From assembly GCA_009192285.1 (NCBI GenBank), contig WBVU01000003.1, positions 837,973 to 901,972 on the forward strand: a stretch of DNA of 64,000 bases, read 5' to 3'. The notes under the pieces were generated by a model. The model was given only the letters and a program-made list of their open reading frames with translations, had not been told where the DNA came from and did not search any database. Of this stretch, positions 33,384 to 44,171 are shown in pieces. A program made the position numbers and the translations under genes. Position 1 is the first letter of the stretch, and each line of letters begins with the position of its first letter. Origin of the DNA: Morchella semilibera (lineage: Eukaryota; Ascomycota; Pezizomycetes; Pezizales; Morchellaceae).

Positions 33384-34389
33384 AATGTCCGCCGAAGCTG
33401 ATACCCTCAAGCTCTCGTACGCCTACGGCGCCTCACCCCTCACCCCCACCTCCCTCTCAGAACCCCTCAAGACCTATCTCTTCGGCTACCCCATCGCGCA
33501 CTCCCTCGCCCCCCTCCTGCACAACACCCTCTTCGAAGCCCTCAACACAAACTGGAACTACTCGCTCATCGAGTCCAAAGACTACGACGACTTCCTCCCC
33601 AAGCTCAAAGCCGCCAACTGCATCGGCTCCGCCGTCACAATGCCACACAAGGTCAACTTCATCTCCCAAGTCGACGACCTCACCGAAGAGGGCCGAATGA
33701 TCGGCGCCATAAACACAATCTTCATCCGCCTCGACGCCGCCGGCAACAAGCGCTACATCGGCACAAACACAGACTGCATCGGCATCCGCGAGGCCTTCCT
33801 CCAGAACTACCCCGAGGTCGCCACACGGGCGGCGGGCAAGCCCGCGATGATTGTCGGCGGCGGCGGCGCCTGCCGGAGCGCAGTGTACACGTGCTGGAAG
33901 TGGCTCGGCGCCTCCGAGATCTACCTCGTCAACCGCATCCCGGCGGAAGTCACGGCCATCATCGACGCGTTCAGGGAGGCCGGGTGTCCCGCCAAGCTCA
34001 CCCACGTCGCGAGCATCGAGCAGGCAAGGCGGCTCGAGACCCCCGTGGTCGTCGTCGGAACCGTGCCCGACTTTCCGCCGAAGGAGCCCGGCGAGATCCT
34101 GGCGCGCAGCATCGCAGAGGAGTTCCTCAAGAGGGGGGTCGACGCCGCAGGCGGCGCCGTCAAGGGGTATGTCCACGAGATGTGCTACCACCCGCACCCG
34201 GTCACCGAGTTCTACAGGCTGAGCGAGAGGAACGGATGGGCTGTGGTCCCGGGCACGGAGGCTATGATCCACCAGGGTATCGCGCAGCAGGTGCTGTGGG
34301 CTGAGAAGGGGCTCGAGGAGTTTCCGGTCGATAGGGCGAATGCCGTCGTTAGGGAGGCCCTGGAGAAGGCGCGCAATGACAAGCACTAG
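33384..34389 (+). CDS. Quinate/shikimate dehydrogenase (second monofunctional copy)
   Basis: A single exon of 334 aa from the ATG at 33384, preceded by an A-rich leader. The frame is open further upstream to 33043, but that part has no homology-like character. Motifs: GYPIAHSLAPLLHN (substrate-binding SxA instead of SxS), catalytic Lys in VTMPHKVNF, GAINTIF, catalytic Asp in GTNTDCIG, Rossmann GGGGACRSAVY (differs from the GAGGASRA of the other two homologues), LVNRIPAEV, and a C-terminal GIAQQVLWAEKG. The SLAP and GGGGACRS variants set it apart from biosynthetic enzymes. This type is often annotated as quinate 5-dehydrogenase in fungi. Three SDH-fold proteins in one cluster suggest division of labour between quinate, shikimate and related acids. 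Confidence 0.88.
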
Positions 34390-35132
34390 ACTATCATTTA
34401 TTTTTTGTTTTTGGAGTATATGTAAATAGATTTTTTTTTGTTCTTTGGGATATATCGGACCGGCTAAAAAATCAGTTTTTTTTAGCGATGAGAAATGTTC
34501 TGTGACTTTACTTGGGTAAACTCAACGTGAACAAGAAATACTTATATTTGTGTAACATAAAAATTAACTACTCGACAGATCATTGACACCGGGCCCCGCA
34601 GCCCTGATCCTGGATATTGGGCCGCAGAAGCTGGGTTGTGTGGGTTAGGTTTATTCTGCACCCCTCCACGAATCATGGCCGGCGCTTTACTCAGGGAGCT
34701 TCCAGCATATGCGGGGGTCGTGAATAGTAATCGTCCGTAACTTGCACTTTGAGGCACAGGAGCTCGGTAAGGGAATTTTTGGTATTGTTGGTAAAACTGT
34801 GGAGGATCAAAATATACCAAGTGGTCCGCGATACATGACGTCATGTCGCGATCGTGGGATGTACTTTCTGTACAAAAAAACCGAGAATCACCACAAGAAA
34901 CATTTTAATTGCACCATTGAATTCAAGTCCATGTACCGTAACATCCACACACCAAACAAACCATCCCAGCGATATATACAAATCAAACCCATTCCGTTGC
35001 GATTCCAAATTCAAATCCCAAACTCACAAAACACAAAACACAAAACATACAAAAGGAAAAAAGAAAAGGGGGGGGCGCTTTTCACCACCACGGGCTCAGC
35101 TCTCAAAGCTTTGCCCTATCGCTACCATACAG
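34390..35132. other. Convergent intergenic region
   Basis: Between the dehydrogenase and the intradiol dioxygenase, which end toward each other. No gene is seen. There are T-rich runs just past the dehydrogenase stop and a GTGGGTTAGGTTT variant near 34631. Confidence 0.5.
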
Positions 35133-36183
35133 TCAGTCGAGATCGGCGGCAGTTGGTAGCCCATCGGAATTGAGGACCGCCACACTGCCCAACTTCTGAA
35201 GCGCCTCCTTCGCCTGCTTGCGGCGCAGCTGGTCGCTCTCCTCGTCTGTGATGATGATGAAGTCGTGCACGAGCAGCCAGTCGCCGAGCTTCATGCCGTG
35301 CTTGGCGGCCATGGCGGGGTCGGTAATCTTCTTGAGGTCGATGATGAGGGAGGACTTGACGCCGAAGACGGCATCGGAGGTCTCGTAGGGGTCACCGCGG
35401 ACGTAGAGGGCGCTGTGATGTGTATGTTAGCTAGCTAGCTCTCAGGGGTTGGGGAGGAGGAGCTTACGTGATGAGCTCATCAAAGCCGGGGGCGTTAATC
35501 TTGAAGTGCATGTGGCTGGGCCTATACGCGTGTCTCTGCAACTTCTTCAACATATCACCGACGGGCCCGTCCGTCGGTACGGGGTAGGGGACGGGCCTGA
35601 TTCCCTTAAAGTGGAATCCATCCTCATTGCTGTGCAAGATGCCTCTGCAGTCCGGTCCGCCACGGTCCGCGTACTGCGTATCGTAGTGGCCGGTCTCGTC
35701 CGTCTCCCAGATATCAATGCTGGCGCCAACCACCGGCTTCCCGGCAGTGTCGCGCAGGGTGCAGAGCACCAGCATCGGCTCGCCCTTGCCCTCACTGCAG
35801 ATGCTCTCGCCGTTCTCGAATTCGAGGGCGTCGTGCGTGTGGAATGGGCCGAGAACGGTTCCCTCGGTGGCGCCGGGGGGCTTGGGGTGATTCATTGAGT
35901 CGACAAGCATTGAGAGGCCGAGGGTGTCAGAGAGGAGGATGAACTCCTGGCGGGTGTCAGAGCACATCTTCCCACAAGCTGTGAGGAAGTGGATTGCGGC
36001 CATCCACTCGTCGGTGGTGAGGCGGGTTTCGCGTGAAAAGTCGTGGAGATGCGTGACGAGACTGTGCATGAGGAATTGGAAGCGCTTGTCAGGACCTTGG
36101 GAGTTGATGATATGGGTGTTGGCGGTGATGTTCTCATCAGTGAGATCCTTCATGGGGGGGATGGTCACTTTGGTGGGATCCAT
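35133..36183 (-). CDS. Intradiol ring-cleavage dioxygenase, probably hydroxyquinol 1,2-dioxygenase
   Basis: Exons 36183-35468 and 35412-35133 (55-base intron) give 331 aa. The N-terminal ~95 residues form the helical dimerisation domain of catechol/hydroxyquinol dioxygenases. The catalytic barrel has the expected Fe(III) ligands: Tyr in GHYDTQY, Tyr in HAYRPSHMHF, and the two His of SHMHF. Other family marks are EGTVLGPFH and VGASIDIWETDETG. The length and the LGPFH..D pattern, together with the neighbouring maleylacetate reductase, point to hydroxyquinol as substrate and maleylacetate as product. Catechol or pyrogallol cleavage cannot be excluded. The gene is divergent from the NTF2-like gene at 36961. 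Confidence 0.87.
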
Positions 36184-36960
36184 TTTGGCTGTGGGATTTA
36201 GAAATAGAGAGTAGATTAAATTAGATAGGGTGGGAGATATCAGGTCAATTGATGGACTGTGATGAGGATGGAGATGGGATGATGGTGTTTTTGAGATGTA
36301 GAGAAGATGAGAATATAGATGTTCAAGACGATGCGATGTCTCCAGTTTTAAGAATGCAGTGAGAGACAGACAGAAAATGCGGGGGTGGGGAAAAGGGAAA
36401 TAGGACGATCACTTGCTCAGCCAGTATTAATCAGTCAGGGGTGTGTCAGAATTATGAAATAACAGCCCATTAGTAAATAAGTATGAACTATACCACAAAC
36501 CGTCAAGGCATTTGCAATCACCTAATAATCAATGTATGTATGTTTCAGTCGCCTATTGTCGGCACTCAGGCAACGCACAGTGCTTGGTTAACATTTGCTA
36601 ATTAACATCACCATCAATTGATCAACGTAATTGAACCAATGCCGGTTATGTCGGAACTATAATCATACATGTATTTCTCTCCTCCATCATTAGATCCGTT
36701 AAAGTACTGTCGTCTCGGAAGTGAATTCACCCACCCCAGTCTAATGGTACGCGGGTAAATATATAGCCGTTGTCTCGGCTAGGGTTAGGGGTTTCTCTCC
36801 AGTTTACCCCACATTATCGTTGGGAGCTCTGACAAGATGATGAGCTGCGGACTTGTCGGCTTGTTGGTGAGTAGCTTGTGTATAGAACAATGAACATGTA
36901 GTAAAAAAGAAGTATTCATTGTATAAAGGATGAACTAAACCTCACGATTGAGATGTTCAC
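36184..36960. promoter_or_regulatory. Divergent promoter, dioxygenase and NTF2-like gene
   Basis: About 780 bases with a QA-like site at 36753-36768, a CTAGGGTTAGGGG element near 36779, and TACATGTA at 36666. No gene is seen. Confidence 0.55.
36753..36768. promoter_or_regulatory. QA-1F/QUTA-like activator site
   Basis: GGGTAAATATATAGCC matches GGRTAARYRYTTATCC at 14 of 16 positions. It lies about 190 bases before the NTF2-like gene and 570 from the dioxygenase, in a shared promoter. Confidence 0.55.
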
Positions 36961-37795
36961 ATGAATTCATCCATTCCACGCCTTCAACAAATCCTCAAAG
37001 CACTTGCTCCCTCCAAGATATCATCTCTCACAATGCCAGACTTCCACTCACTCCCCCCCAATACCCGTCCCGAGGGCGCAGTCCGCAACAATGGCCCCGA
37101 TGACCTAGCACTTGAACGCTACAAGATCCGTGAACTCGCCGAGGGGTGGCCATGCTACCGGTAAGACCTGCACAAGCAGACCCATCCCCGATCGATCCTA
37201 AGCCCACACACTAACACCCCACAGTGATGCCTGCGAATGGGAAAACTTCAAGTCCATCTTCCACTACCCCGATGCCTACGTCTACACCACTTGGACGGGT
37301 CGCACACCCATCGCTGACTTCATTTCCGCCTCCCAGGCCGGCATGGACCGTGGCGCCTTCATCATGCACCGAATCCACGGGACCACCACCGACATCCAGG
37401 GTAACCGCGCCGTCACTAAGATGAAGGCTACCATCACGCAGCGCTTCCTCCTCGATGGGTGCGAGGTCGACGCCGAGTCCGACTGCCGCTTCTTCTTCCT
37501 CTTTGAGAAGCGGGAGGGCAAGTGGGGCGCTTGCTTCGTCAGGCACTGGTATGAGAAGGACAAGCTGATCCCCGTGGACCCCAGGAAGATCCCGAGCCTT
37601 GATGATGCGAAGTTGGCGACGTTCCCCAAGGGTTATAGGTACTTGGCTTACTGCCAGGAGGCGACGATGGGCGTGAAGGTCAAGCTCGACATGCCTGGAC
37701 ACAGGAATGAGGGTGACAGCCTCACTGGTCAGAAGCACGACCTGTTGTATGTGCAAGCCAAGCAGTGGCTGGAGGGCGAAGAGATGGATATCTAG
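36961..37795 (+). CDS. NTF2/SnoaL-like protein, candidate aromatic-acid decarboxylase
   Basis: Exons 36961-37160 and 37225-37795 (64-base intron) give 256 aa; a second in-frame ATG at 37033 ([12 protein letters not shown]) would give 232 aa and looks like the usual start. The protein has one SnoaL/NTF2-like alpha+beta barrel: [24 protein letters not shown], then [12 protein letters not shown], a His in [42 protein letters not shown], and GYRYLAYCQ near the end. From memory, fungal gallate/protocatechuate decarboxylases (AGDC1 type) belong to such a family and share the late GYR-LAY-Q and YEKD elements. I could not align them, so this stays a hypothesis. Its position in the cluster suggests action on protocatechuate, gallate or hydroxyquinol-type acids. 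Confidence 0.7.
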
Positions 37796-40700
37796 GTTTA
37801 TCTGTATTTTATGGTGTTTTTTTTTTTATCATTTTATTTATAAGTAAAAATAAAAGGGTCTGGGGTTTCTTTTCTGACATACCGGGTCGTTTACTACGAA
37901 ATGTGAATTAAACCAAAAGAAAGAAAAACAGTGAAATCATAGCATGTCACTCGAAGATTTATATCTCAGGGACCCCCACCATGATTTTTTTTTTGTTTGA
38001 TTCGGACCCCACCATGACAATGCCAAACAGTTTTCATATTATCATTTCAAGTGATTGGAAAGCAAGGCGCAGCCAAAGGATCTAAACTCGCCGCTAAACT
38101 AAATAATAGTTACTCACATTCCCGAATTCAAAAACAGAGCAGAAACGCTTGAAGACCCCGATTGACGAAGGGTGAGGTCCTGATGCTGCCATGTAGCACC
38201 AACTCGACGCCAGACGTCAGTAGCAGTGAGGGGCCCAGATCCCAAAACCTAGAACCGTAGCCTTCGGGATCCGGAGGAGAATCGAGTTATTCCAGCTGTT
38301 GAACCTAGCAGTCCGGTAAAGTTTATCAAAAGGACAATCTAAGGTACATGATGTAACTATAGATATAGTAGAGAAAGATACATGTAGGTTGATCGTTTAT
38401 CAGGGTAAGTACATGTAGGTGGAGCTCTCAATCAGGGTTTATTGATGCATGCGTGTACGTAAGCTTTCCCCACAGCACAGGCTCGCTTTATAAACTATTG
38501 CCCGTACGTTCCCTAGGGCCCCGGCCCTTCCACGCACAGAACATCCCCAGCAAAACATCTTAAACGCATAACCCCCCGATAACTGGGACCTCACAAAAGC
38601 AAGTTGATTTAGGGCTCCTACAAGGCGCCAGGCGCACCCTGAGATGTCTGGTCCCATCAGGGAACCACGTGGTACTCTTGCAGCCAACTCACCTCGAGCT
38701 GTGAGACTAGAAGGGCTAGAACAATTGAATGCCGAGATCTTCTAGTGTAAAAGGCAAAGCCTTCGGAGACTCTCAAAGGGACCCCAAGCCAAAAAGGGGA
38801 GGGTCTGAAGTCCTAATGATATTGCGCTCGATTACACGCATTGTTAATCTCCTAATCGCACTAATAATACCCTAGGGGCGGATTAACAGTAAGACTGGCT
38901 TGGGGGCTCTGGGGTCCTCGAAGTACTACCGGTCGGTTGGTGTCAGCGAAGGGGTGGTACACCACTCTTGACCCTCACATAACGTATATACGGATCCTCG
39001 CACATGAGCTTCTACCGCACAACCCACAGCTGCAGAAAGACTCCCAATATTTCCGCTGTCAATACTAAGCGATAAATCATCTATAAGAGGTTCCCTTGGG
39101 GTCATATATACAGCACTAGGCCATTAGTTCAAAGCAAACATCCAGACAGCCTCTGTACGAAAGAAAAGGCTCCGGGGCGACGAAACTCTATGCTCCGAAA
39201 AGCATACGAATAACCGACAAGAGCCGCTGAAGGTTAGGGAAAGAAATAAAGCTGTGCTCTAGTCAAACACAGATATCGGCATGATTCGACAACGCCCTCA
39301 AGAGGCTCTGGTGGAAGAGGCAGCAGATAGTAGGGTAGCGGGAAGAGAGGAAAGAGTTCTACCGACCTATTCCTTTCAGTCAAGTCACTGTCAATAAAGA
39401 TTCACGCCTAAGTTGACCCTGCCAAAGTTTCTAGGCATCTCATCCCGTAGTGGATCTATCGTTGTAATAAGGTCCCCTAGAAATATTTGATTCGGCACTA
39501 CAGTATAAATCTAACTTTGCCTGGCTAGAGTACACATCCATATTCGCAGATAGTCTAGGTATAGAGCTCTCTCAACGCCCAGAAAATCTGTAACCGGAAG
39601 CTTCACAAGTCGACAATCAAAAAGAAGGAGCGGCATCATTCTATCCAAAGGTTTTGTATTTCACCACACATAACGTTTTACTGTTCTAATTGAATCAGGA
39701 AATTAGTTTACCCAGGAGGTCCAACATTTGCTAACCCATTCCGGAAGACATGAATTACTTACAACAGTCGAATGTCACCTAGTAATCTTAGTCTCAAGCT
39801 AACAAAAAACTAGAAAAGGCAGTACAAACTTCATATATTTTATGGGTGATGTACCAAGCCACTAGTACTGCCGGCCTAGTATACAGCCGGCTTAATTATC
39901 TGATATCAAACTTAAGTTCTGAGATGGTTTGAAGGTCTAACTATATAGCGGTGTGTTGCTAGTAAGTACATGTAATTGATTATACGCTCATAAATTGGAA
40001 GTTACGCTTACTAAATTATAACTACATGCACTTCCGCCCGGCGGGAATCCTATACGCCTAATGTGTGGACAGATCTGGCTCTAGTCTGTTATAAGGTCAG
40101 TTATTTAGAACATGGCTATAAGGTTATAGGCATATTAAGGACTAGAAGGATATATTTTCGAGCTAGACCTATTTTAGATATGATGATATAGATTATTTGC
40201 TTATTTGGGCTGCCAAGAATGATATTTTTAACGTCGTTATTCTCTAATTCTATAGAAGAGAAGGTGGGAAAAAAAAAGAGTAACGTTGTCACAAGTAATA
40301 CATAATCCCCCATATATGCGGCTACTAGTGCTCTGTCCACCATGCGGGCCCTGCGTGACTTGATACCGCAAAACCTCAGTTTATACGGACAGTTGCCAAG
40401 AGCGGTGTTGGCTATAAAAGGCTCAGACCCCTTCCTTTAAAGGGTGTATTTTTCAAAATTGCCCCTTGGCAACCGTCCGTATGAACTGAGATTTTGCGGT
40501 AGTCCTACTATTGGCCCTTAAAAGAGAAACCCACCCCCATGCGCGGCTGGGGAACCTCTCCTCCACGACCACCCCATATCCATCCCCCACAACCACTAGC
40601 CCACAGCCTCTCCACGCACGATGTGGTAACATTCTTTCCTTTAAACCCTTTTGCAAGAATTCTACCAGACTCGCCTCCCGAGTGTCACGGGATAAAACTG

Positions 40701-41858
40701 CGCCAATTTACAGCGGCATGCTGGCGTATGCAGAAAATTAAAAACGGATCAATTAAAACGGAATTGTGAAGATGGATCGATTGAATGTTGTATATGTATA
40801 ATTACCCCCACAAGCAACTCTGCCCATAACTTAAAAAAAAAGGAAAAAAAAGAAAAATAAAGTGCGTATATTAAAAGTGGCCGAGCTATGATGCCTACCA
40901 ACCAATTGCTACACGTACAGTCTATTGAACCAGACAGGCCTATATCTCCCCGCTGGAACCTCCGATCGTTGGCTCGAGGTATTCGTCCAAGCTTTCTGAT
41001 ACACCCAGTAGAGGTAAGCACCCGTTAATGCACGAAATCAGAGTATTCCTACTCCACGATCTTGCTCTATCGCTTCCCAGTATCTCGGTAACAGCCATGT
41101 AGAATTATTTCAGGACAATCTTCAGGGTTGGGTGGCTGTGCCTTACACGGAAACTCTGTCTCAGGGTGATGCGCACGTGGGGATCTGCGCGCCATTACCA
41201 AAAACGAGGTCTGATGCTTTTCTTTTTTTCCCTCTAAAGCTTCTTATCACGAGAGGAGGGGGTAGGAGGGGTGGGGGGAGGTGTGAGCCCCTGATCCAGC
41301 TGGTCGGTCAAAGGGTGTGTCCGCGTGGCCGCAGAACCGCCGTATTAAGTATAACAAAAAAAACTGAACCACCAAACGAACGTCAGTGATATCGATCATC
41401 AGTTTGATATCGCGTATAGAGTTCGTACTTCTTGCGGGTCTAAATTATAACTACAGTAAGTAAATACTCTAAATCTACATGTATGCACTTACTATAATAA
41501 AGTTAATTAAGTTCCATCGATAAATATGCAGGTACAGTGCATGAAGCCACTGCACCGAACAACCCACTCCAGCTCCTTCCCAACAAGGCTGCTCTCGGTC
41601 CGCTCAACGATCATACATGTAGTAAACCCAGCACGGATCACAATGCAGGTACACTCGATCTGCATAAGGGGGTCAGGGGCCGGGTTTCTTGGCGAATGCA
41701 GAGCAATCCCTACCTACAGCTGCCCTGCTTGATCCTCCTCACGCGTCTTCCCCCATCCATCGCGTCTTCCCCACTAGAAAGCCTGCAAGGCACCGCAAAT
41801 ACAACCTCTTTTCTGTCAATTCCTCCGACATATAGACTGGCAGAGGCCCCCGAATGCC
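37796..41858. other. Gene-free region right of the cluster
   Basis: About 4 kb without a supportable gene. The stretch 38100-39730 differs in texture (GC-moderate, no good ORF) and may be a decayed repeat; I cannot name a family. A MITE-like element lies at 40364-40501. TACATGTA occurs at 38389, 38410, 39967, 41476 and 41614. Confidence 0.5.
40364..40501. mobile_element. MITE-like element with TACCGCAAAA ends
   Basis: The inverted ends are about 37 bases long, starting TACCGCAAAAC on the left and TACCGCAAAAT on the complement of the right. The arms differ at three positions, all transitions. The length is 138 bases with no ORF. The end matches that of the element at 50410-50526, although the interiors differ, suggesting mobilisation by one transposase family. 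Confidence 0.8.
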
Positions 41859-42863
41859 ATGCCATTCCCAAATCTCCCCACCGAGATCCTCCAAGCCATC
41901 GCCTCAAACCTCGATGAGTTCTCCCTCAAATCCCTCCTAGAGTGCTGTCCGCACCTCACAGCTCTGGTGCCCCTCCTCGACGCAGCTCTCCTAGAGTCTC
42001 ATAAGCACCATAGCTTCCGCCGGATCTCTGCCCTCCATTGGGCCGCAGAAAAAGGCTTCCGAAAGCTCGCCTCAATCCTTCTCGCCAATGGCACCCCCAT
42101 CAACATACAAGACTTTTTTGGCCAAACGCCGCTTCACCATGCCGTCCTCGGCGACAATGAGCCTATGATTAAGTTCCTCCTCTCGCACTCAGACATCGAT
42201 ATCAACGCGTATGATCATGCCTGGCAAACGGCATTCCACTGCGCAGCTCTTAGTGGGCGCGTAGGCATGGTGATGGTTTTTCTCGACCACGGCGTCGAGA
42301 TCAACCAGGGTACTTATCAGGCCAAGCAGACTGCGCTGCACTTTGCTGTGCAGTTTGGTAATCTAGCTGTCGCTGAGCTGCTATTGCGGCGAGGCGCTGA
42401 CATTGACCGGCGGTGCGAGCGAGGGAAGACGGCGCTGCATTGGGCGGCACAGGGAAATCGCGTCTTCAATCGCGATCTGGTGCCTGGAATCTCTCTGCTC
42501 ATTGAGAATGGTGCGGATGTGACTGTCCAGGACAATATGGGGAATACCGCATTACATGTTCTAGCTCAGTGTGACTTGGAAGGCGCGTTCGATGCGATAA
42601 CACTTTTGCTCGAGCATGGGGCCGGAATTGATGTACAGAATAAAAAGGGAAAAACAGCGCTACATGTGGCAGCTTTGGATGATTCAGGAAAAGATTCTCC
42701 AGAAGTACTGAATTTGTTGTTGGACGAAGGTGCAGATATCGGAATCAGGGATTCGAGAGGATTGACGGCTCTAGAGACAGCGGTAAAGAGGGGCTTTAGA
42801 TTTACGAGTAGAGACAGAAACGAGTGCGAGATTGGGTTCCGAGGGAGTATCTTCCCAATTTAA
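41859..42863 (+). CDS. F-box-like / ankyrin-repeat protein
   Basis: A single exon of 334 aa. Residues 1-45 (FPNLPTEILQAIASNL..SLLECC) form a degenerate F-box-like helix set. From about residue 57 there are seven or so ankyrin repeats, recognised by TPLHHAV, TALHFAV, TALHWAA, TALHVLA and TALHVAA, with LLL-GAD turns. This class of fungal protein may act as a substrate adaptor for SCF ubiquitin ligases through the F-box, with ankyrins binding the target. No partner can be inferred: the neighbours are gene-free repeats. The start ATG lies directly before the F-box, so the N-terminus is probably right. Confidence 0.85.
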   Translation: MPFPNLPTEILQAIASNLDEFSLKSLLECCPHLTALVPLLDAALLESHKHHSFRRISALHWAAEKGFRKLASILLANGTPINIQDFFGQTPLHHAVLGDNEPMIKFLLSHSDIDINAYDHAWQTAFHCAALSGRVGMVMVFLDHGVEINQGTYQAKQTALHFAVQFGNLAVAELLLRRGADIDRRCERGKTALHWAAQGNRVFNRDLVPGISLLIENGADVTVQDNMGNTALHVLAQCDLEGAFDAITLLLEHGAGIDVQNKKGKTALHVAALDDSGKDSPEVLNLLLDEGADIGIRDSRGLTALETAVKRGFRFTSRDRNECEIGFRGSIFPI

Positions 42864-43828
42864 GGGCCTTTTTTTATATTATATCCTTTATTGTATTTTA
42901 GTAGGATTTGGGGGGTGGGGGAGTTGGGGAATGTATAGTTAGCCTGGATAATTGTAATATTAATTATTGGACCCAAGCTATCAACGAAGATCTCATCCCC
43001 GAAAGCGGTTGGCCGCTATATATACTTAGAGATAAGGTTGACAATTATGAGCTATAATCGGGACTTTATCGCATAGATTGCCTAGAGGGGTGTCACCACT
43101 AACAGCTGTTAACATATTGCAAAGGTTTGACTCCTCGCCACATATAGAATAATTCGTTGCCTGCATGCTCGGTATACCAATTATCCACGTCAACTGGCCG
43201 ATAGTCTTGTTACTGGTTCTGCTAGATTTCGCTGGTTGTGATTGCCTATGCAACGCCTGGCAAGACACAGAGTAAACACGTTTTCAAATCAGAAGCTGTG
43301 GATCCCAGAAGACATTAACTGGTACGTATTACGATAGAAAGCTCCTGCAACAACAAGTATATGCGCTGATGGCCTCCCGAATTCCTAATAACTACATACA
43401 TGGAGGTGGTCGGGCTTGTAGTGATCAAAAATAAGGAAAAGATAGACTACGTATCTCCTGTGACCCTCGATATACAACTTTTAAATTCATGACGTTTCCG
43501 GACCCGACCACTATTGCATGCCATACAAGAAAGGTAGCCTTGGCCGCGAATAAAACCGGGAACGCAATGAAATTACGAGTATAAGAAACCTAATACGGTC
43601 AGGATACACCTTTCCTCCTCGGAGCTACTCCATATGCAGCATGCTCTCTTAAGGCGCAACCTTCATGATCACTATCATCTCTCGCCGATCCGCAGTGCCC
43701 CACAAACCCGTTCCACAACATATGCCATAAGCTCATGCACATCTATATCGAACTATATGTATACTCCAGTTAAATAGAACTGCCACCCCCCCCTTCGGGC
43801 CGCTAGCAGTGCTTCTAGAAAAGGTGAT

Positions 43829-44048
43829 CTATGGCGGATCTACTCATAGAGGGTGAACGTGAGCGGGAGTACATATATATCCACCCTGAAAAATACCATT
43901 GGTTGGGGGCCTGTAATAGTGTTAAACTAATCCTAAGGAACTAGGGGTCCTTTCTCGGTTGCCATCACTTGGATTTAGTGCCACCAGCCAATAGCATTTT
44001 GGGGGTGGGAGTACTCCCACTCACCCTCTATGAGTAGATCCGCCATAG
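43829..44048. mobile_element. MITE-like element, 220 bp, perfect 28 bp inverted ends
   Basis: The ends begin CTATGGCGGATCTACTCATA and stay perfectly inverted for 28 bases; similarity extends into a GGGAGTAC block. No coding sequence is present. The perfect ends suggest that this is the youngest such element in the window. Confidence 0.85.
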
Positions 44049-44062
44049 CTTAATATATCAAG

Positions 44063-44171
44063 GTATACTTGATGTGAGAAAAGGTCCTTGGCCAGACCAA
44101 CACCCAGGCTAGTACAGTGACAACGACCCCGGCCGAGGACCTTTAGTCTCTCTCACGTCAAGTACGTATAC
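44063..44171. mobile_element. MITE-like inverted repeat, ~109 bp
   Basis: The arms GTATACTTGATGTGAGA and TCTCACGTCAAGTACGTATAC pair imperfectly, and inner AAGGTCCTTGGCC pairs with GGCCGAGGACCTT. It starts 14 bases after the preceding element, so this is a small insertion hot spot. Confidence 0.6.

Noticed and set aside
33457-34386. 309 aa minus-strand ORF
   Set aside because: Mirror frame of the quinate/shikimate dehydrogenase; composition typical of an antisense shadow.
38100-39730. Possible decayed transposon or retroelement
   Set aside because: Only base-composition texture; no recognisable protein remnant, terminal repeat or second copy in the window.
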